This document shows positions 27,486 to 38,079 of a stretch of DNA of 64,000 nt, piece by piece. The stretch is from assembly GCF_007748115.1 (NCBI RefSeq), contig NZ_CP036289.1, positions 3,906,001 to 3,970,000 on the forward strand, in the 5' to 3' direction. Under the pieces are notes generated by a model. It searched no databases and was not told where the DNA came from. It worked only from the letters and a program-made list of their open reading frames with translations. Every line of letters starts with the position of its first letter. The stretch's first letter is position 1. The stretch is from Bremerella volcania. Its GTDB lineage: Bacteria; Planctomycetota; Planctomycetia; Pirellulales; Pirellulaceae. The position numbers and the translations under genes were made by a program.

Positions 27486-27688
27486 TAACCGTTAAGATCG
27501 GAATCCTGGAGCACGGATTCGGGAATTCGCGAAACAAATAGTGGTTGTAAAACGTTTAATACTTAGCAAGCTAAAGCCTAATCCCCCGTTCTCCTCGAAT
27601 GGTCCGCCCCTAAACTGGTGGCTGGCAATCGGTCAGGCGCGGTAACCTGATTTCCATCCTCTCCCTCCTATCTGTGCGATAAGACTTC

Positions 27689-29413
<1,725 letters not shown>

Positions 29414-29454
29414 TACAATACAGGTCCTTCCTTACCCCGAGCCTACCCAAGATC

Positions 29455-30660
29455 ATGCCAGACTTCGCTTATGTCGCACGTAACATGCAGGGCCAAAAGG
29501 TCTCTGGCAAGTTGACTGCGCAGTCGGAAGGCGAGGTCATCAATTCGCTCAATGCGAAAAGCCTCTTCCCGATTGAAGTCAAACTGGAGAAGCAAGGTAC
29601 CCGTTTCCGCATCGGTGGCAAGCGAGTCAGCCCGCAGCAAGCGGCGACCTTTTACGCCCAGTTGGCTTCGCTGGTTCGCAGTGGCGTTCCGCTGATGCGA
29701 TCGCTCAACGTGCTGAACGAACAGGCCTCGAATCCGGCCCTCAAAGCCGTGCTGGAAGACGTACGCGGCCGGGTCGAGGAAGGGGAACCGCTCGACGCGG
29801 CGATGGCGAGGCACCCCCGTGCTTTCAGCGACATGGCCATCAACATGGTTCGTGCCGGCGCGGAGGGTGGCTTCCTGGAAGACGCCCTGGAACGTGTCGC
29901 CGCGTTCACCGAAGAGCAGGAAGACCTCAAAGGTCGCACGCTGAGTGCGTTGGCTTATCCGATCTTTCTGGCCGTTGTGGGCTCGGTCATTTTGACGTTC
30001 CTGATCGTATTCTTCGTGCCCAGCTTTGAAGAGATGTTCGCTCGCTTACGAGAACGCGGCCAACTGCCGGCAATCACCGACTGGCTGCTGTGGTTCAGCG
30101 GAACCTTGAACAGCTACGGACTGTTTATCTTAATAGGGATCATTGGCTTGTTCGTTTACTTTCGGACGGCCTTGAAATCTGAAATCGGCAAACGCCGACT
30201 CGACTATTTCAAGATTAAAGTACCACTACTTGGCTCGATCATGCTCGATTTGTCCGTCGCCAGGTTCTGCCGCGTGCTGGGTACCATGCTGAAGAACGGG
30301 GTTCCCATTCTTCGGGCATTGGAGATAAGCCGCGAAGCAGCCGGTAATCGCATTCTGGCCTCGGCCATTGAAGAGGCATCCGAGAATATTTCGTCCGGGG
30401 AATCGCTTGCCTCGCCACTAAGCAGTTCAGGCTATTTCCCCAAGACGGTCGTGGAAATGATCAGCGTCGCGGAAGAATCCAATTCGCTCGATCGCGTTTT
30501 GGTCGAAATAGCCGACGGCCTGGAACGAAGAACTACGCGTCGGCTCGATTTGGCCGTTCGCTTGTTGGAGCCCATTATGTTGCTGGTCATGGCGTTCATC
30601 GTTTTGATCGTCGTGATCGCATTGCTGCTGCCTGTCTTCCGGATGAGCAGTGCGTTGTAA
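29455..30660 (+). CDS. gspF: GspF inner-membrane platform protein
   Basis: 401 aa, the usual length for GspF. The N terminus DFAYVARNMQGQKVSGKLTA is the standard GspF opening that the PilC-like protein at 7588 lacks. Two GspF domains (about 65-190 and 270-395) each carry LASLVRSGVPLMRSL / LGTMLKNGVPILRAL motifs, and three membrane helices lie near 170-195, 220-240 and 370-395. It begins 41 nt after gspE and anchors the ATPase to the inner-membrane platform. Confidence 0.93.
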   Translation: MPDFAYVARNMQGQKVSGKLTAQSEGEVINSLNAKSLFPIEVKLEKQGTRFRIGGKRVSPQQAATFYAQLASLVRSGVPLMRSLNVLNEQASNPALKAVLEDVRGRVEEGEPLDAAMARHPRAFSDMAINMVRAGAEGGFLEDALERVAAFTEEQEDLKGRTLSALAYPIFLAVVGSVILTFLIVFFVPSFEEMFARLRERGQLPAITDWLLWFSGTLNSYGLFILIGIIGLFVYFRTALKSEIGKRRLDYFKIKVPLLGSIMLDLSVARFCRVLGTMLKNGVPILRALEISREAAGNRILASAIEEASENISSGESLASPLSSSGYFPKTVVEMISVAEESNSLDRVLVEIADGLERRTTRRLDLAVRLLEPIMLLVMAFIVLIVVIALLLPVFRMSSAL

Positions 30661-30721
30661 GTCAAACAATCAATTGCGCTTTCGTTAGCAAACACACCCA
30701 ATTTGTAAGGAGATAATATTC

Positions 30722-31132
30722 ATGACCCTTTCTCGACGTCGCCGTCGTGCGACAGCCGGTTTTACGCTCATTGAAGTTTTGTTGGTGCTCGTGATCCTGG
30801 TGATTCTCGGCTCGATCGTGGGTGTTTCCGTGTTTGGTGTCCAAAAGCAAGCCCTGGAAAAGGCCGCCAAAACCCAGGTCGAAAGCATCGAGAGCGCCAT
30901 CAAGTTCTACAAGTTGAACATGAACAAGGCCCCCGAATCGCTCGACAACCTGATCACCCAGCCTTCGGACGACAAAGGCAACAAGTGGAAAGGTCCTTAC
31001 TGGGAAGAGGACACCATTCCGCTCGACCCATGGGAAAACGAATACCAGTACGAAGTCAACGGCGCAGATTATAAGGTCTGGTCGATGGGTCCTGACGGGG
31101 CCAGCGGCACCGAAGACGACATCAACGGCTAA
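30722..31132 (+). CDS. gspG: GspG major pseudopilin
   Basis: 136 aa. Leader ending ATAG, then FTLIEVLLVLVILVILGSIV with Glu +5. The C-terminal half shows GspG hallmarks: the helix VESIESAIKFYKLNMNKAPE, WKGPYW, PLDPWENEYQY and the calcium-loop region SMGPDGASGTEDDI with its Asp residues. AAGGAG lies 9-10 nt before the ATG. It forms the main pseudopilus shaft of this type II system. Confidence 0.95.
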   Translation: MTLSRRRRRATAGFTLIEVLLVLVILVILGSIVGVSVFGVQKQALEKAAKTQVESIESAIKFYKLNMNKAPESLDNLITQPSDDKGNKWKGPYWEEDTIPLDPWENEYQYEVNGADYKVWSMGPDGASGTEDDING

Positions 31133-31256
31133 CGTCCCAATTTGTTGAGAGCCATGGTGGGTGCCATGCCCACGTCCGCGTGAGCATGCATCCAGCTGAT
31201 CGTGCCGCGCCGATGTGGACATGGCATCTGCCGTATAAAGAATCAGGCAAATCCCC

Positions 31257-31916
31257 TTGATCCGATTTCCAGCAACTCGAAACGCCAGGCGAACACCGCA
31301 GTCCGTCACTGCCGGTGGCCACCGAGCGTTTACCTTGCTGGAACTGCTATTAGTACTAGCCATCCTGGTCGTCCTTGTGGGCCTGGGCACGCCGGCGGTT
31401 TACAACTCGCTGCAAGGCCATCGCTTGACGGTCTCGGCGGAAAAGATCCAGACCGAGTTTATGCGGGCCCGCGTCGAAGCGATGGAATCAGGCCGTATTC
31501 GCATGTTTCGCTTTCAGCAAGAGACCGGCAATTTCGCCGTTGCCCCCTTCGTGCGTAGCAGCGACGAACTGGAAAACAGCCTGGCCGGAACAAGCCAAGG
31601 GATCGGCGTTTCGAGCGTCGTTCTCGATTCGGTCGAAGCCGAAACGATCCATGGAATGCTGGAAGAAGGAGTCGTCTTTGCCGGTGACAACATCGAAGCC
31701 GATATTCGCAGCTATACGCTCGAGCAGGAACAAGGAGGAGATATGGACATCAGCGGATGGTCTCGTCCCATCTTGTTCTACCCGGACGGTACCGCCTCGG
31801 ACGCCACGGTATTTCTTCGCGGCGATGGCGGGACGATTACCTCCATCAAGCTACGAAGCCTGACTGGGATCGCGCGTATCCAAGACCCTGACCTCGATGA
31901 TGGGGGTGTTGATTAA
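31257..31916 (+). CDS. gspH: GspH-like minor pseudopilin, apparent TTG start
   Basis: 219 aa if TTG at 31257 is the start; no in-frame ATG or GTG occurs between the upstream in-frame stop (31236) and the prepilin motif. The leader is about 23 residues, ending HRA, then FTLLELLLVLAILVVLVGLG with Glu +5; Ala replaces the usual Gly at -1. The helix EKIQTEFMRARVEAMESG is GspH/FimT-like. It lies 124 nt after gspG and abuts gspI exactly (stop 31914-31916, next ATG 31917). Confidence 0.85.
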   Translation: MIRFPATRNARRTPQSVTAGGHRAFTLLELLLVLAILVVLVGLGTPAVYNSLQGHRLTVSAEKIQTEFMRARVEAMESGRIRMFRFQQETGNFAVAPFVRSSDELENSLAGTSQGIGVSSVVLDSVEAETIHGMLEEGVVFAGDNIEADIRSYTLEQEQGGDMDISGWSRPILFYPDGTASDATVFLRGDGGTITSIKLRSLTGIARIQDPDLDDGGVD

Positions 31917-32399
31917 ATGCTGGCAACCAACCCCAATCGCAAACAAGGCTTCACCCTCATTGAGGTCATCTTGGCCCTGACCATTCTGGCCGTATCGCTC
32001 ACACTTCTTGGGCAATTGGTTGGTCTCGGTTTTCAGAATGCCCAGCAGGCGCAAGGACTGACCGAAGCGCAAATGATCGCCGAGACGATCATGGAAGAGA
32101 TTGCGCTCGGGCTGATTCCACCAGATCCGGTGACTGACATGAACGTCACCATGACGAGCGATCTTTCCACGCTCACGGTCGAACAGGATACGCCGTGGGT
32201 CTACAGCATCAATTGGGAGCCAGCTCCGGTCGATGGCCTGATCATGGTCGCCGTACAAGTCCGTCGCGCCGGGGCCCAGTCGACGGCCGAAAACGATTCG
32301 TTTCAAATCGTTCGCTGGATGCGCGACCCCGAATTAGCCCTGGAAGAGATCCCCGAATCCAGTGATGGAGCTCCACTCGAAGTCGGGGGAGCCATCTAA
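31917..32399 (+). CDS. gspI: GspI-like minor pseudopilin
   Basis: 160 aa. Leader ending KQG, then FTLIEVILALTILAVSLTLL with Glu +5, followed by GLTEAQMIAETIMEEIALG, the GspI/PilV-type helix containing paired Glu. A compact beta domain completes it (WVYSINWEP, LIMVAVQVRR). It starts at the base after the gspH stop and its own stop overlaps the gspJ ATG by one nt, so H-I-J-K are translationally coupled. Confidence 0.88.
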   Translation: MLATNPNRKQGFTLIEVILALTILAVSLTLLGQLVGLGFQNAQQAQGLTEAQMIAETIMEEIALGLIPPDPVTDMNVTMTSDLSTLTVEQDTPWVYSINWEPAPVDGLIMVAVQVRRAGAQSTAENDSFQIVRWMRDPELALEEIPESSDGAPLEVGGAI

Positions 32400-33382
32400 T
32401 GAAGCGCCGAATGCAAGACGGTTTCACGCTGCTGGAAGTGCTCCTCGCTTCGTCCCTTTCCGTGCTGGTTCTGCTGGCACTGGGGGGCGCTATTCGGTTT
32501 TATCTGTTTCAGGTGACCGAGAGCCAAACGAGCATCGAGCAAGCCCAGTTGGCCCGGGCGGTCATGCGCCGAATGGAGACGGACCTGCGCAGTGCCATCT
32601 GGAAGAATGAAATCGACTTTGAATCCGTCGAAGCCCTCGCGGCCGATTCACTTGCCGGCGGCGCCGGCGACCTGGCCGCAAGTGCAGGCCTCGATCCGAC
32701 CCTGGCCGAAGATGCCTTGGCTGGTTCGAATACTCAGGAACTCGCGACGTCAGGCGTTCTGCCGACGACGATTGGTCTTTACGGCAATGCCTACGAACTG
32801 CAGGTCGATATCAGCCGCATTCCGCGGATCGACGAGTACGATCCGCAGTACACCAGTTTTCGCTCCCGTGAGATCGGCGATATCCCCAGCGATATCAAGA
32901 CCGTCACTTATTTTCTATTGCAGCCAGGCGTTTCCTCGCTGGGGCGCGGGACGGTTGGCGACGCAGGCATCACGGAAACACAGTTTGGCCTGGTAAGACG
33001 TGAACTTGACCGAGCGGTGACCCAGTACGCACTGGACAACGGAGATTCGGCCGGTTTGGATGCCTCCGCCGAGATTCTCGCTCCCGAGGTTTCCCTTCTG
33101 CAGTTTCGTTACTTCGACGGCTTCGAGTGGGTCGAGGAATGGGACTCCGAAGCGATGGGCGGATTGCCGATGGCGGTCGACGTCATCATCGCGATTCGCG
33201 ATCACGACATGACCCAGGCACTGTTGGCTGACGGCGCGATTGGGGTACCGGTAGAGGATGCCGCGAACCCCGTCGGCCAGGTTTTCCGGCGACTCATACG
33301 TATCCCCACCGCCAAGCCATATGAAGAGCCGGAAGAAGAACTCGATTCGACCGATACGATGAGCGAGGATGCCGCCCTATGA
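32399..33382 (+). CDS. gspJ: GspJ-like minor pseudopilin
   Basis: 327 aa, longer than typical GspJ (about 200 aa). Leader ending QDG, then FTLLEVLLASSLSVLVLLAL with Glu +5 and the helix QAQLARAVMRRMETDLRSAIW. A middle Ala/Gly/Asp-rich insert (about 75-120) and a C-terminal acidic extension (EEPEEELDSTDTMSED) account for the extra length. The beta core includes LLQFRYFDGFEWVEEWDSE, typical of GspJ. It overlaps gspK by 4 nt. Confidence 0.87.
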   Translation: MKRRMQDGFTLLEVLLASSLSVLVLLALGGAIRFYLFQVTESQTSIEQAQLARAVMRRMETDLRSAIWKNEIDFESVEALAADSLAGGAGDLAASAGLDPTLAEDALAGSNTQELATSGVLPTTIGLYGNAYELQVDISRIPRIDEYDPQYTSFRSREIGDIPSDIKTVTYFLLQPGVSSLGRGTVGDAGITETQFGLVRRELDRAVTQYALDNGDSAGLDASAEILAPEVSLLQFRYFDGFEWVEEWDSEAMGGLPMAVDVIIAIRDHDMTQALLADGAIGVPVEDAANPVGQVFRRLIRIPTAKPYEEPEEELDSTDTMSEDAAL

Positions 33383-34977
33383 GCACTCCGCGAAAACGCC
33401 TTCGATCGAAACGTGGCGTAGTACTGTTCGTCGTGCTGGTGGTCGTGATGATGATCACCCTCTCGGCTTACGCCTATACCGAACTGATGTTCATCGAGAA
33501 TAAAGCCACGCATCTGACCGGTCGTCAGATTCAGGCCCGCAACGTTGCCGAGAGTGGCATCGCCATGCTGAGCGTCTTTCTGGAACAAGAGCAGGAATTA
33601 ATCGACGAGCAAGGCGGCATCTACGACAACCCTGACATCATGCGCGGGATTCTCGTCTATCCGGATGAATCGGCCGAATCCCGCGGCCGTTTTTCGGTCC
33701 TCGCTCCGGCCCTCAATGCAGACGGCTCGATCGAAGGCATTCGCTTCGGTCTGGAAGATGAATCAAGCCGCGTCAATTTGAATGCCTTGCTGATGCTGGA
33801 AGGGCAAACCGAAGGATCGGGGCGTGCGCTATTAATGGCGTTGCCCGGCATGAATGAGGAGATCGCTGATTGCATTCTCGACTACATCGACGAGGACGAC
33901 GAACCACGTGATCTCGGGGCCGAGTTCGACTACTACAACACGCTCGATCCTCCCTACAATCCCAAGAACGGCCCGCTGGAAACTGTCGAAGAACTTCTGC
34001 TGGTACGCGGCGTTACACCAGAGCTTCTGTTCGGTCGCGATACCAACCGCAACGGTCTGGTCGATGACCACGAGTGGGCTCCCCCAGCCGATGGCGATCA
34101 GCAGGCCATGGAGATGCTTGAACTGGTTCCCGACCTCGGGTGGTCATCGTATCTCACGCTGGTGAGCATGGAGAAAAACTATTCCGATTCCGGTCAGCCG
34201 AAGATCTACTTGAACGAAGAAAACCTGCAAACCCTGCACGATAACATCACAGCGATCTTTCCGGTTGAGTACGCCGATTTCATTTGTGCCTATCGCTTGT
34301 ATGGGGGCAGCGGAAGTCAGAACAGCGGCGGCAATAGTAGTGGCGGCAGTAGTGGAGCGAGTGGCGGCGGCGGTTCCGTCAGTCTCGATCTCTCGCAGCA
34401 GGGTCAAACGAAGATCAACAACGTGCTGGAACTGATCGGTGCGTCCGTACAAGTGCAGCAAGGCAATCGCACCGTGACCATGCAGTCCCCGTTCGAGGAC
34501 GGCATCATAGCCATGAACGTCTACCTGCCGAGTATGATGGACAAAATGACGATCAACCCATCTCCGATCATTCCCGGGCGCATCAATATCAACCAGGCCC
34601 CTTATGAGGTCCTGTTGGGAATCCCCGGGATGGATGAAGAGATTGCTGGACAGATTCTCGAGCAACGTCTACCGGTTCCTGACCCGGAGGACCCCGTAAC
34701 GCGTCACGAGACCTGGATCCTACTGCGTGGCATCGTTACGACCCAGCAGATGATTTCGCTCTCGCCGTTTGTCTGCGGCGGTGGTGACGTCTATCGAGCC
34801 CAAGTGGTCGGCTACTTCGAGGATGGAAGTGCGTTTAGCCGCCAGGAAGTCGTGATCGACGCCACGCAGCCCCAGCCCAAGGTCATGTTGTGGCGTGATA
34901 TTTCCGAACTCGGTCGAGGACATCCCCTGGAAGTTTTAGGAGTAGAACTGGGGCTCGACGACGGACAAATCAACTGA
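33379..34977 (+). CDS. gspK: GspK-like tip pseudopilin
   Basis: 532 aa, far longer than usual GspK (about 330 aa). Leader ending KRG, then VVLFVVLVVVMMITLSAYAY without Glu +5, normal for GspK. The helix IQARNVAESGIAMLSVFL and the SAM-like repeats (LLMALPGMNEEIADCILDYID, YNPKNGPLETVEELLLVRGV, ILGQ-type GIPGMDEEIAGQILEQR) are GspK hallmarks. A Gly/Ser linker (about 314-332) and a further domain explain the size. It caps the pseudopilus with GspI and GspJ. It starts on the ATGAG overlap with gspJ. Confidence 0.88.
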   Translation: MSTPRKRLRSKRGVVLFVVLVVVMMITLSAYAYTELMFIENKATHLTGRQIQARNVAESGIAMLSVFLEQEQELIDEQGGIYDNPDIMRGILVYPDESAESRGRFSVLAPALNADGSIEGIRFGLEDESSRVNLNALLMLEGQTEGSGRALLMALPGMNEEIADCILDYIDEDDEPRDLGAEFDYYNTLDPPYNPKNGPLETVEELLLVRGVTPELLFGRDTNRNGLVDDHEWAPPADGDQQAMEMLELVPDLGWSSYLTLVSMEKNYSDSGQPKIYLNEENLQTLHDNITAIFPVEYADFICAYRLYGGSGSQNSGGNSSGGSSGASGGGGSVSLDLSQQGQTKINNVLELIGASVQVQQGNRTVTMQSPFEDGIIAMNVYLPSMMDKMTINPSPIIPGRININQAPYEVLLGIPGMDEEIAGQILEQRLPVPDPEDPVTRHETWILLRGIVTTQQMISLSPFVCGGGDVYRAQVVGYFEDGSAFSRQEVVIDATQPQPKVMLWRDISELGRGHPLEVLGVELGLDDGQIN

Positions 34978-35040
34978 TTTCCATGGTCTGCCGAGCATTT
35001 TTCGGCACGCACCGATAAGCCTGCGAAATACAATAGAACT

Positions 35041-36645
35041 ATGGCTAAGAAACTCGCAATAGAATGGGACTCGCGATCTCTCCGCATGGTGGTTGCCCGC
35101 CAGCGCGGATCGAGTATCGTCGTCGATCAGGCCCTACACTTCCCCCTGCCCCTCCCTCCTGAAGGGACCGAACCGCCCTCGGTCGAAAGTCGGGTTGGGC
35201 GGCTGCTTACCGATCAAGTCGCCGCGCATGGGCTGAGCAAACTCCCGGCGATCGTGGGAGTAAACCGGTCGTCGATCGAACTCCAGGTCGTCGCCGTTCC
35301 GCCGGTCCCCGATGACGAACTCCCGGACATCGTTCGCTATCAGGCAATTCGCGAATGTACCAATCTGGGTGACGATGGCGTCGTTGACTTTATCAAGATG
35401 CCGCCGGCCGAGGACGGCAAGTTACGCGTGCACGCCGCCGCGATTTCCGCGAAGAATCTGAAAAGCTGCCAGAAGATCTGCGTTCAGGTGCAGATCCAGC
35501 CGCAAAGTTTTTACGTTCGTTCGTTCGGGGCAGCTCACCTGGTGGCCAGCCAATCTCGTCTGGCCGGGCAGACATTCCTGATCGTCGAGATCCTGGAAGA
35601 TCGCGTCGAACTTACCGTGGTCAGCCAGGGTGACGTCATTCTGACGCGTTCGACCCGTCTACCCGGCGAGCCCAATACCGAGCATTACGTTCATGCTCTG
35701 CAAGGTGAAATCCGCCGTACGATGCTTGCCGCCCAGTCGAAGAGCAACTCCGAGTCAATCACGCAAATTGTGATTCTCGGACAACCCTCCTCGCCAGAAA
35801 CATGGCGTACGCTGGGCAATGAACTCAAAGCGACGGTCGAGTTTCTCGATCCACTCACTGCGGAACACGTATCGAGTAACGTCGAACTTTCGCCGGAAAT
35901 CGCCAGTCAGTTTGGCGCACTCATCGGAACTCTGTTGGCCGATGGATCGTCGCATCACGCCACGATCGACTTCCTCAATCCCAGACGAAAACCAGATCCG
36001 CCGGATCGCAAACGCATCTTCGCGTTATCTGGTCTCGCGGCGGCTTCCGTCGTGTTGCTGGTGACCTACCTGATGTACAGTGGCATTTCCTCGCGCGACG
36101 CTGAGATCGCCCAATTGAAGGAAGACATCGCCAAGCTGCAACAGTCGAACAAGCCTTTGGTGGAATTGGAGGAAGAGGTCATCGAGATCGACAACTGGGT
36201 GGCTGCCGACGCGCAGTGGCTCGACGAAATCTACCGCATGTCGAAGAAACTCCCCTCCGCCGATGAAATGATCACAACGCGTATCCATATGCAGCCCAGC
36301 AACAACGAAGGGGGCACGACGACATTGGAAGGTTACGTTGCCGATCAGTCCGTGATTCGCAAGATCGAAACGAGCTTGATGGATGAACACCACGCCGTTC
36401 TCGGCAAAGGGTCTCAAGAACGCGTCTACGGCGACAACTATACGATCAGTTTCCAAGAGTACGTAACCATTACCCCGGACGGGACCGATCGCTTTGCCCC
36501 TCGCGAAGAAACAAGCAAGACCGAATCGGCGGCAGAAGAGGAAACGAGTGAATCGTCCGAAGTTTCGACGGAAGCCACGGAAGAAGCGGTCGAACAGGCA
36601 GAACCAACTACCGACGCGGCTAGCAGCACAGGAGACCAGTCATGA
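35041..36645 (+). CDS. GspL-like protein (PilM-type domain fused to PilN-type domain)
   Basis: 534 aa. The N-terminal 310 residues are an actin-fold PilM/GspL cytoplasmic domain (LAIEWDSRSLRMVVARQRG, VPPVPDDELPDIVRYQAIRE, QTFLIVEILEDRVELTVV). A membrane helix lies at about 322-345, then a coiled-coil segment (EIAQLKEDIAKLQQ) and a PilN-like periplasmic domain (TTLEGYVADQSVIRKIETSLMDE). The last 40 residues are Glu/Ser/Thr-rich and likely disordered. The layout parallels the PilMN fusion at 3645. It couples GspE to the periplasmic assembly; 63 nt separate it from gspK. Confidence 0.85.
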   Translation: MAKKLAIEWDSRSLRMVVARQRGSSIVVDQALHFPLPLPPEGTEPPSVESRVGRLLTDQVAAHGLSKLPAIVGVNRSSIELQVVAVPPVPDDELPDIVRYQAIRECTNLGDDGVVDFIKMPPAEDGKLRVHAAAISAKNLKSCQKICVQVQIQPQSFYVRSFGAAHLVASQSRLAGQTFLIVEILEDRVELTVVSQGDVILTRSTRLPGEPNTEHYVHALQGEIRRTMLAAQSKSNSESITQIVILGQPSSPETWRTLGNELKATVEFLDPLTAEHVSSNVELSPEIASQFGALIGTLLADGSSHHATIDFLNPRRKPDPPDRKRIFALSGLAAASVVLLVTYLMYSGISSRDAEIAQLKEDIAKLQQSNKPLVELEEEVIEIDNWVAADAQWLDEIYRMSKKLPSADEMITTRIHMQPSNNEGGTTTLEGYVADQSVIRKIETSLMDEHHAVLGKGSQERVYGDNYTISFQEYVTITPDGTDRFAPREETSKTESAAEEETSESSEVSTEATEEAVEQAEPTTDAASSTGDQS

Positions 36646-37838
36646 CCCAGCGCGAACGTGTCTTGGCCATCCTGGTAGGCGTCTGCTTGCTGACGGTGGG
36701 TGGCTATTACTTCATGAACCAGTATTCCTCGGCGCTCAGTAGTCGCGATCGCCAGATTGAAACCCTCTCGAAACGCCTGAAAGACGAAGAGTTCGTCGAG
36801 GCAAAAGCGGAAATGGCCATGGACCGCATGGTCACGTACCGACGGCACGCGCTACCGGAAAGCATCCGTGCCAGCCAGTCCTTCTATCAGGAACGACTTC
36901 GCGAAACGCTTGAGTCAACAGGCTTCGACGATATCGTCATCAAGCCGCTCAACGGACGCCGTGGTGGAAACCACTACCAGCATATGTTCACCATCAATGG
37001 CCAGGCCACGATGGAACAGTTCGTCCAGTTCAGCTACGAGTTCTACTCGTTCAATATTCTGCACAAGTTCAGCAAGCTGACGATGGTTCCGGTCAAGGAT
37101 TCCGAGCTTCTCGACATCTCGATGAACGTTTCCGTACTCAGCCTGGACGGAACCGAGGAAGTTCCTCAAGCCGATGACGTGCGTCTTCCTGAACTAGCCC
37201 ACGGCAACCTGAAGGATTACGTCGACGTCATTCTCCAGCGAAATCTGTTTGCCCCTGCCAACAAGCCGCCGCTGTTTACGTCGAAGACCGAAGTCGAAGC
37301 GGAGCTAGAACGGCCCCTCCGGTTTCGCCTGAGTGCCAGCGACCCTGACCGCAAGGACCGTGTGACCTTCTATCTTGGCAAAGACCCACCACCAGGCGTC
37401 GAGCTTTCCGAGAGCGGGTCGCTTCAATGGACTCCGGATGCCTTGGGGGAATACAAAATCACGGTCGAAGCCCGCGACAGTCGCCTTCCACCCAAGAGCA
37501 CCACCCAAGAGTTGTTGGTCAAGGTCGTTGAGCCTAAGCCGGAACCGATGCCCGACCCATCGCCGCGGCGGCCGGAATTTGATGAAGCGAAGTTCACTTT
37601 CCTCACCGGCACGGTTGCCGTCGGCGGTCAGCCAAAAGCCTGGCTTAACAACCGCCCGAAGAATCAGCAGCTGCGATTAGGCCCTGGCGATACGTTCTCG
37701 GTCGGTACCCTCAAGGGAAAAGTCGTCGACGTGAAAGACCGGGAGGTAATCATCGAGATCGAAGGGGACCTGCGCGTTCTCTCGATTGGCCAGCCGCTGG
37801 CAGAAGCCACGCCGATGGGCCCGGCGGGAGAACTTTAG
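36642..37838 (+). CDS. GspM-like PilO-Ig-PilP fusion protein
   Basis: 398 aa. Residues 1-175: a membrane helix (about 8-26), coiled coil (SSRDRQIETLSKRLKDEEF) and a PilO/GspM-type ferredoxin-like domain (HMFTINGQATMEQFVQFSYEFYS). Residues 220-305 are a cadherin/He_PIG-type Ig domain (RFRLSASDPD, VELSESGSLQWTPDALGEYKITVEARDS). Residues 320-390 resemble PilP/GspC (FLTGTVAVGGQPKAWL, LGPGDTFSVGTLKGKVVDV, LRVLSIGQPL), preceded by RNLFAP, the usual PilP entry motif, at about residue 202. No separate gspC is present, so this chain could replace GspM and GspC together. It overlaps the gspL-like stop by 4 nt, with AGGAG upstream. Confidence 0.8.
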   Translation: MTQRERVLAILVGVCLLTVGGYYFMNQYSSALSSRDRQIETLSKRLKDEEFVEAKAEMAMDRMVTYRRHALPESIRASQSFYQERLRETLESTGFDDIVIKPLNGRRGGNHYQHMFTINGQATMEQFVQFSYEFYSFNILHKFSKLTMVPVKDSELLDISMNVSVLSLDGTEEVPQADDVRLPELAHGNLKDYVDVILQRNLFAPANKPPLFTSKTEVEAELERPLRFRLSASDPDRKDRVTFYLGKDPPPGVELSESGSLQWTPDALGEYKITVEARDSRLPPKSTTQELLVKVVEPKPEPMPDPSPRRPEFDEAKFTFLTGTVAVGGQPKAWLNNRPKNQQLRLGPGDTFSVGTLKGKVVDVKDREVIIEIEGDLRVLSIGQPLAEATPMGPAGEL

Positions 37839-37878
37839 GCGATTCCTTCTCGAATCAAAAAAACACGACAAAAACCGG

Positions 37879-37906
37879 ACATGCCGCCAGCTAGCTGGCG
37901 GCATGT
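37879..37906 (+). terminator. Rho-independent terminator ending the gspE-M operon
   Basis: A 13-bp inverted repeat, ACATGCCGCCAGC (37879-37891) with GCTGGCGGCATGT (37894-37906), followed by CTCTTTT. It lies 40 nt after the GspM-like stop and separates it from gspD, which must have its own promoter or depend on readthrough. Confidence 0.85.
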
Positions 37907-38079
37907 CTCTTTTAACGAGGGTTCGCCAGCCGTCAAAGTCTAACACGGTGCGAATATTTATCGCTTGTAACGGTTGAAATCGGTGTAGGGGTAATTCGTG
38001 TACTACCGAAAATTCCATGTAGTGCGAGGTGCGCGGTAATCCAGCTACATAGCTGCGCAAATGCAAGTGAGGACAACGG

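Noticed and set aside
27563-27574. TTAGCAAGCTAA, similar to the palindrome at 63794
   Set aside because: Only one near match, imperfect symmetry and different context; too short to call a shared operator.
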